From Aporhodopirellula sallentina SM41 (lineage in GTDB: Bacteria; Planctomycetota; Planctomycetia; Pirellulales; Pirellulaceae), in NCBI RefSeq assembly GCF_000346505.1, contig NZ_ANOH01000280.1:1-39848 (forward strand): a DNA stretch of 39,848 nt, given 5' to 3'. The notes beneath the pieces are model-generated. The model did no database searches. It had not been told where the DNA came from and was given only the letters and a program-made list of their open reading frames with translations. The position numbers were made by a program, and so were the translations under genes. Numbering within the stretch: position 1 is the stretch's first letter; every line of letters begins with the position of its first letter. This document shows positions 35,512 through 39,848 of the stretch, in pieces.

Positions 35512-36603
35512 TCACAACCCTGAGGCGCGAATCTCACGCATTAAATCTACGATCACATTTGCAGCAACATAGTACCCGTGCCCCATTGAGTTCCCGCTCG
35601 CGATACCTAGCAACCGGGGTTCCTTACCCCCGTTCGAACGACGAAACAAACCGCCTCCGGACATCCCTTGTCTCGAAGGCGTATCGACTCTCAGATACAC
35701 GTTGGAGTCCGCAAATTCAGAAACACGAGCGACCTCCATTCCCTGTATTTTTGCGGGTCGGATCTCCGTCACTACTTTTCCTGCATCAAGATCGTTAACG
35801 CTCGTGGTCCAGGCCGTCTCCCCTACCAATGAAACGAGCGAATCGATACCTCCGGGATAGAGGGTTGCAGTTTCAAACGCCTCCGTTCCCCCGGGAATCT
35901 CCACCCGAAGGACGGCTAGGTCACGTGCTGAATCCCGTCGCAATACCCGCACCGCTTTGTATACCGGGTGACTCAAGGAGGCCAACTTTGCGAGAGGATC
36001 GTCTTCAATCGACTCTGCAGGCGTCCATCGCACTGCCAACCGCAAAGGTCCATTCCCGGTCACTGGAGCGTCCAATACATGGTCGGCTGTAAGGATATCG
36101 ACGACCCGGGCCCCAACTGCGACCACGACCCCTAACCCAACCGCATCTCCCGACAGATTGTGGACCTCGACAGTTACCTCTCGAACAAATCCCAGGTCAT
36201 CTTCATTGCTATCAACATCGGCATCGCCTGCGGCGGACATTTCAACGGACAAAGAGGAAGCACTTCGAACCGTCGCAAGTATCTCATCAACCGGCGCCGC
36301 TCCTTTTTCGTCCGCGGTTCTGCTGCCCGATGCTTTGGGAGCAACTGAAGATGCGTCCAAGGAATTCAGCGAGGCTTCCGACCGAGATAAAGCCGTATCG
36401 TCCCTCAAATCCACCGCATCGGCACCTTTCTCATTCGAGGGCGCCGACGGTTTGGCAGCAGGTGATTCGTTCGAAGAGGCCGCACGGCCCTGATTGACGG
36501 GAGACTCTTGCCGAGACGCCGCCGGAGCGGCATCGAGAAAAATAAACATTACGATCATGCCAATAGAGGCAACGACCAGGATGGTGGCGAAGAAGATTCT
36601 CAT
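35512..36603 (-). CDS. Membrane-tethered trypsin-like serine protease
   Basis: 363 residues. An N-terminal anchor (about 4-24) is followed by a disordered Ala/Ser/Glu-rich linker (25-135) and a chymotrypsin-fold protease domain. The catalytic triad can be placed: H175 in LTADHVLDA, D228 in ARDLAVLRV and S315 in RQGMSGGGLF; a distal segment LLGIASGNSMGHGYYVAAN follows. The long linker would hold the protease away from the membrane. Beside PEP-CTERM substrates it could process surface proteins, but that is inference. Its ATG overlaps the stop of a short upstream frame (ATGA). Confidence 0.87.
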   Translation of the reverse strand: MRIFFATILVVASIGMIVMFIFLDAAPAASRQESPVNQGRAASSNESPAAKPSAPSNEKGADAVDLRDDTALSRSEASLNSLDASSVAPKASGSRTADEKGAAPVDEILATVRSASSLSVEMSAAGDADVDSNEDDLGFVREVTVEVHNLSGDAVGLGVVVAVGARVVDILTADHVLDAPVTGNGPLRLAVRWTPAESIEDDPLAKLASLSHPVYKAVRVLRRDSARDLAVLRVEIPGGTEAFETATLYPGGIDSLVSLVGETAWTTSVNDLDAGKVVTEIRPAKIQGMEVARVSEFADSNVYLRVDTPSRQGMSGGGLFRRSNGGKEPRLLGIASGNSMGHGYYVAANVIVDLMREIRASGL

Positions 36604-36860
36604 GGCTTTAACATCAATCGCTCAAAGGCAGAAGTGGACATGATCATGGGAAAGTGTTGACAGGCAGCGATCCCCCGAAACTCCCGCATTCCGGGTCGCC
36701 ATAAACGCTGTCTCAATACAGCGAACGATCGTCGAAAACCATGGGGCTCACGTGCCGCCAAATACAACGCTTGGCTGCCGTCGGACAATACGCGGCAACG
36801 AACGAATAGTAGAAAGGTGGCTTCTTCTGTGTTGTGCTCACGCCCCTCACGGGCAATCAT
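36600..36860 (-). CDS. Short ORF overlapping the protease gene start, unidentified
   Basis: From ATG 36860, 86 codons (90 from a TTG at 36872) ending in a TGA that overlaps the protease ATG by ATGA. The product is Arg-rich and soluble (REPHGFRRSFAVLRQRLWRPGMREFRG) with no family recognised. A terminator for the gene upstream ends 31 bases before the ATG, leaving little room for a promoter. It may be a coupling leader ORF or a chance frame. Confidence 0.4.
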   Translation of the reverse strand: MIAREGREHNTEEATFLLFVRCRVLSDGSQALYLAAREPHGFRRSFAVLRQRLWRPGMREFRGIAACQHFPMIMSTSAFERLMLKP

Positions 36861-36890
36861 TCGCGACGCCAACGACTACTAAGAACCAAT

Positions 36891-36928
36891 AAAAAAACGG
36901 CAATCGGGATGCCCCCCGTCGCCGTTTT
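36891..36928 (-). terminator. Rho-independent terminator of PEP-CTERM gene 2
   Basis: On the minus strand, AAAACGGC (36928-36921) pairs with GCCGTTTT (36901-36894), an inner CGGG/CCCG pair extends the stem, and a run of seven T follows (36897-36891). It lies 40 bases after the stop of the PEP-CTERM gene at 36968. Confidence 0.85.
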
Positions 36929-36967
36929 GTGAAGTGAACCAACTGCGGATGAGCTAGCTACCGATGC

Positions 36968-37510
36968 TTAAGCACTCGCTAATTTCCGGCGTCGACGAAC
37001 GGCGAGACCACCCAAACCAGCGAGACTGACAAGAGCGATCGAAGTCGGCTCGGGAACCGCTTGCACAGACGAGAAGCTGAGGTCAATTTGCGAACCAAAT
37101 GGGTCAGATTGCAAGTTGAATGTCAAGCTATCCACAGCTGACAACTCGCCAGGCTCAAAACCAAATGCAAGCCTACCAGAAGTCGCATCTGTAAATTCAG
37201 CAGTAGTGGTAACGTTTCCGCTCGCACTTTTGGCAATCAAGCTAATCGTTCCGCTACCATCAGAAGCAAAGTCCTCCAACGCAATAACGGAACTCGGTGA
37301 AAAATCAACGCTTTCATCGAACGTGTATTCCAGCTGCGCGAATGCGAAACCGGTCGCATCGTAGCTACCTGTGGTAGTAACCGTCCCTGGAAAAACCGCG
37401 GATGCACGTGTCCCTAGCGTTGTGCTACTAAAATCGTCGATCACCATATCAGCGTGACCTATAGGGGCACCTAGCACTAGGAGCCCCAACATACAGAAAA
37501 TTCTCAACAT
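36968..37510 (-). CDS. PEP-CTERM sorting-domain protein (2)
   Basis: 180 residues. A signal peptide (about 1-20, ending GHA) precedes a Ser/Thr/Phe-rich beta domain (for example DDFSSTTLGTRASAVFPGTV and LAFGFEPGELSAVDSLTF). The C-terminal signal is canonical: VPEPTS, a hydrophobic helix (IALVSLAGLGGLAV) and RRRRKLASA. The product should be exported, cut by an exosortase and attached or released. AGAGGAAACGAGT before the ATG provides a ribosome site. It has its own promoter candidate and terminator, so it is probably monocistronic. Confidence 0.9.
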   Translation of the reverse strand: MLRIFCMLGLLVLGAPIGHADMVIDDFSSTTLGTRASAVFPGTVTTTGSYDATGFAFAQLEYTFDESVDFSPSSVIALEDFASDGSGTISLIAKSASGNVTTTAEFTDATSGRLAFGFEPGELSAVDSLTFNLQSDPFGSQIDLSFSSVQAVPEPTSIALVSLAGLGGLAVRRRRKLASA

Positions 37511-38062
37511 ACTCGTTTCCTCTTAACTTGGACCAAACGACATTCAAAACACACTTGTAGAAGCGAAGGCAAGGCACCCCACTCGGGATTCATTATTGTT
37601 GTTTTGGGGGGGATGGAGTCAAGACTTTAATAATGGCTGACACGATTCCAGCGACCGTGCCGATGATGCAAGCAAGCTAACGGTGAACAAAGCATCGCAA
37701 CACGCACCCCAGGGACACCAGGCCGCCCGTTGAAATCAATCTTTTTTCGCCTTTTCCGAGCAACAACCGAATACCTGTTCATCAATTGACAGACATCTCA
37801 AATCAGGCAGAGCTCGCAACCGGCAGGGTCTAACACCGGGTTCTCAACAAGAGCCACAGAACCGATGCTCGCATGTCCACCCAAACCGACCTGCGCACGT
37901 CAAGGCTTACGCGACAGAACAATCGAGCTGTCGAATCCGAGGATACAAGACCTGCAATGTCGCGAGAACTCGCCGCACCTACTTACACGGAAGTCCACAC
38001 AAGGTCACTCAATCCAAAGAATCATCTCGGATGATGCCCCCGTGTCTCCTCGCGGCGATAGT
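37511..38062. other. 552-bp gap between PEP-CTERM gene 2 and the TPR gene
   Basis: The left end carries the promoter candidate at 37592-37622. The rest holds no supportable gene. Close to the TPR stop a 6-bp hairpin (ATCATC/GATGAT) without a T-run is seen. Confidence 0.5.
37592..37622 (-). promoter_or_regulatory. Candidate sigma-70 promoter of PEP-CTERM gene 2
   Basis: On the minus strand TTGACT (37622-37617) is separated by 19 bases, including a run of seven C, from AATAAT (37597-37592). Both boxes match the consensus at five of six positions. It would give a leader of about 75 bases. Confidence 0.5.
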
Positions 38063-39487
38063 TCACGTGCCTCGCGATGATGCGGTGGCGGCCTGCTCTC
38101 GGTGCCTCTCTGCCAGACTCGACTGCCCGATGCTCTGATATGCTTCGGATAGCTTCAGATGCAGCTCACCTAGGCGCTCTCCCCTTGCCTTGGCGAGAAC
38201 TAGCTCGAGCAATGGAATAGCCTCTTGAAAACGATTCTGTTTCATGCGAACCGCTGCCATTGTGTCCATGAAATCGACATTGTCTGGTTGAGCCTCAAGT
38301 GCGATCGACGCGAACTCATCGGCACGTGTAATGTCAGCGGGCTCCGCATGCGCTAACACCCAAGCCAAATTATTCGCAAAAATCGCCGCATTCGGATCCA
38401 TACGAACGGCAGCTTCGAGATGAAAGGAAGCGGACTCCAGCTGACCATCACTGAATAGCAGGTTCCCCAGCGCGAAATGAGCTGCCGCCACGTTGTGCCC
38501 GGACGCAATCATCTCCTCCAGCGTGGAACGATAGCTTTGCCGCTGAACATCAGTACGAGCCCGGTAATAAAATGCCTGAATCGCACTGTAAACAGCTCCA
38601 TTGTTAGGAGCCAACTCCGCCGCTTCGGTTAGCAACGTCAAACGCCGTTTGTCGGCATCCGGCTGATCATCGGTGATGCTGTCAAGCTGCAGCAACGCAA
38701 AATTCGAGGCGGCAGTTTTCAATTCAGCATCCTGATCATCGAGACGCATGCCATCCACCAATAGCTTTCGCACAGTTTCGCGTTCGCCTCGATCGGAGAA
38801 GATCGTCGCCAGCCTTAGTCGCGCAGTGGTGTTTGTGGGATCCGCTCGCAACTGTTTCCGTGCATGCTGCACAGCATTTTCGTAGCAACGAGTAGCATCG
38901 GTAGTTCGGTCTAACCCCTGAAAGAAAAGGGCGATTTCAAACCAAAGATCAGGATTCCGCTTTGCCGCCGAATTCAAACGGAGTGTCGCTTGGTCCATCT
39001 CCTTCGATGCGAGGTAGTACTGCGACCACAACAGATCGTTTTCCAGCGATTCCCCCCAAGCCCCTTGCTGCAAATGATGTTCTACCTGCGTCAGTATTTT
39101 GTCGCGGTCCAAGTCCTCTCGTTCGACTACGGATAGCAGCGACTTTGCTTTCACCAAATGCGCCGGCCCGTAACCCGTCGCGTCGTTCGGCGCAAGATCA
39201 TCGAGTTGCTTTTGAGCACCGGACGCATCACCGGATGCTGCCAGCACATGAAACCAATTGAATTGATCTCGGACCGTCCCGCGGTCTCCGCTGCCGACCA
39301 AACGGGTGTAATAGAACTTCGCTAATTCCAAATCTTTTTCAGCAACGGCTTCACGTGCCGCCATCCGATATTCGTTCAAGATTTGATCGCGCTGATAGAG
39401 CCCGCGTCCCACTAGCAATACCAGCACGGACAAAACCAACAACAACGGAGCAACCGTGAGCAAAAAACGGAAATTCAGAGAAGGCAT
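38063..39487 (-). CDS. Membrane-anchored TPR-repeat protein
   Basis: 474 residues. One N-terminal anchor (about 8-28) precedes TPR-like helical repeats through the whole length, for example AAREAVAEKDLELAKFYYTRL (about 43-63), the AAAHFALGNLLFSDGQLESASFHLEAAVRMDP region (about 330-365), and the AIPLLELVLAKARGERLGELHLKLSEAYQSIG region near the C-terminus. Such proteins act as scaffolds for polysaccharide or protein export machinery and often accompany exosortase loci. GAGG lies about 13 bases before ATG 39487. It is last in the minus-strand order seen here only because the window ends; upstream genes may share its transcript. Confidence 0.85.
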   Translation of the reverse strand: MPSLNFRFLLTVAPLLLVLSVLVLLVGRGLYQRDQILNEYRMAAREAVAEKDLELAKFYYTRLVGSGDRGTVRDQFNWFHVLAASGDASGAQKQLDDLAPNDATGYGPAHLVKAKSLLSVVEREDLDRDKILTQVEHHLQQGAWGESLENDLLWSQYYLASKEMDQATLRLNSAAKRNPDLWFEIALFFQGLDRTTDATRCYENAVQHARKQLRADPTNTTARLRLATIFSDRGERETVRKLLVDGMRLDDQDAELKTAASNFALLQLDSITDDQPDADKRRLTLLTEAAELAPNNGAVYSAIQAFYYRARTDVQRQSYRSTLEEMIASGHNVAAAHFALGNLLFSDGQLESASFHLEAAVRMDPNAAIFANNLAWVLAHAEPADITRADEFASIALEAQPDNVDFMDTMAAVRMKQNRFQEAIPLLELVLAKARGERLGELHLKLSEAYQSIGQSSLAERHREQAATASSRGT

Positions 39488-39848
39488 CGCAGAAAAGCCT
39501 CATTCGCTTGAATGGATACGTCCCGCACGTCACGGCAACGAACAACTCGCATCACAATGGATGGATATCGACCCAAAAGGACGAGTTGCCAGCTAACCTC
39601 AAGAGACGCTGAGAATCGAACCGCCCCTTACGCTCCACACGGCGACATCGGTCCACCTAGGTCAATCTATTCAGCACAGCGTTTTCACACCAGTGCCCTT
39701 GTACAGCTAATCCTCGTTCGACTGCCCAATACTAACGACCGAATTCAACACCGGCAAATTCCAAGCCAACGACAGCAAGACAGTGCTAATTCAAACAAAC
39801 ACTACTAGGATTTCGCATTCACGGTGCTGAGCTTCTATGACGCCCGTA
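39488..39848. other. Right-edge sequence with no supportable gene
   Basis: 361 bp. It probably holds the TPR gene promoter. One minus frame enters from the right edge and ends within the last 60 bases, which might be a gene tail, but too little is visible. Confidence 0.3.

Overview
The window reads as chromosomal DNA of a marine-type planctomycete (order Pirellulales, Rhodopirellula-like). The main reason is the set of planctomycete-hallmark families: two DUF1501 proteins paired with two cytochrome-bearing DUF1549/DUF1553 (PSCyt/PSD1) proteins, secreted ThuA and Tat-exported Gfo/Idh/MocA proteins, a DUF1080 (3-keto-disaccharide hydrolase) protein and PEP-CTERM proteins. Genes use a GC-rich third position in most of the window, with a visibly more AT-rich, less biased stretch from about 31 kb to the right end. 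No rRNA, tRNA, transposase, integrase or CRISPR array was seen.

Layout. 1-821: 5' part of an unidentified gene leaving the left edge on the minus strand. 1028-2925: a six-helix membrane protein convergent with a PAP2 phosphatase; their stop codons overlap. 3406-5401: groES-groEL, closed by a clear rho-independent terminator. 5620-7794: ABC-2 permease, SCO1/SenC copper chaperone and DUF420 membrane protein, a small cytochrome-oxidase-assembly group. 8176-12214: a large secreted protein with a TolB/PD40-type propeller, then a secreted DUF1080 protein. 12283-17754: a GT39/ArnT-like membrane glycosyltransferase, a GT4 glycosyltransferase, a PhnP-like metallo-beta-lactamase hydrolase, and a membrane-anchored endonuclease/exonuclease/phosphatase (EEP) protein.

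17998-31018 is the core of interest: two divergent units around a 481-bp intergenic region. The minus unit is PSD1-DUF1501. The plus unit is ThuA - Tat-exported Gfo/Idh/MocA oxidoreductase - DUF1501 - PSD1. Both PSD1 proteins have two CxxCH motifs. My inference is a periplasmic carbohydrate-oxidation island in which a cofactor-carrying sugar dehydrogenase works beside heme proteins; the DUF1080 protein further left would suit 3-keto-glycoside chemistry. This is a hypothesis from domain content and context only.

31174-39487, all on the minus strand, looks like an exosortase/exopolysaccharide neighbourhood: an O-antigen-ligase-like protein with TPR repeats, two PEP-CTERM proteins, a small secreted protein, a membrane-tethered trypsin-like protease with a short overlapping upstream ORF, and a TPR membrane protein. 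No exosortase gene is inside the window.
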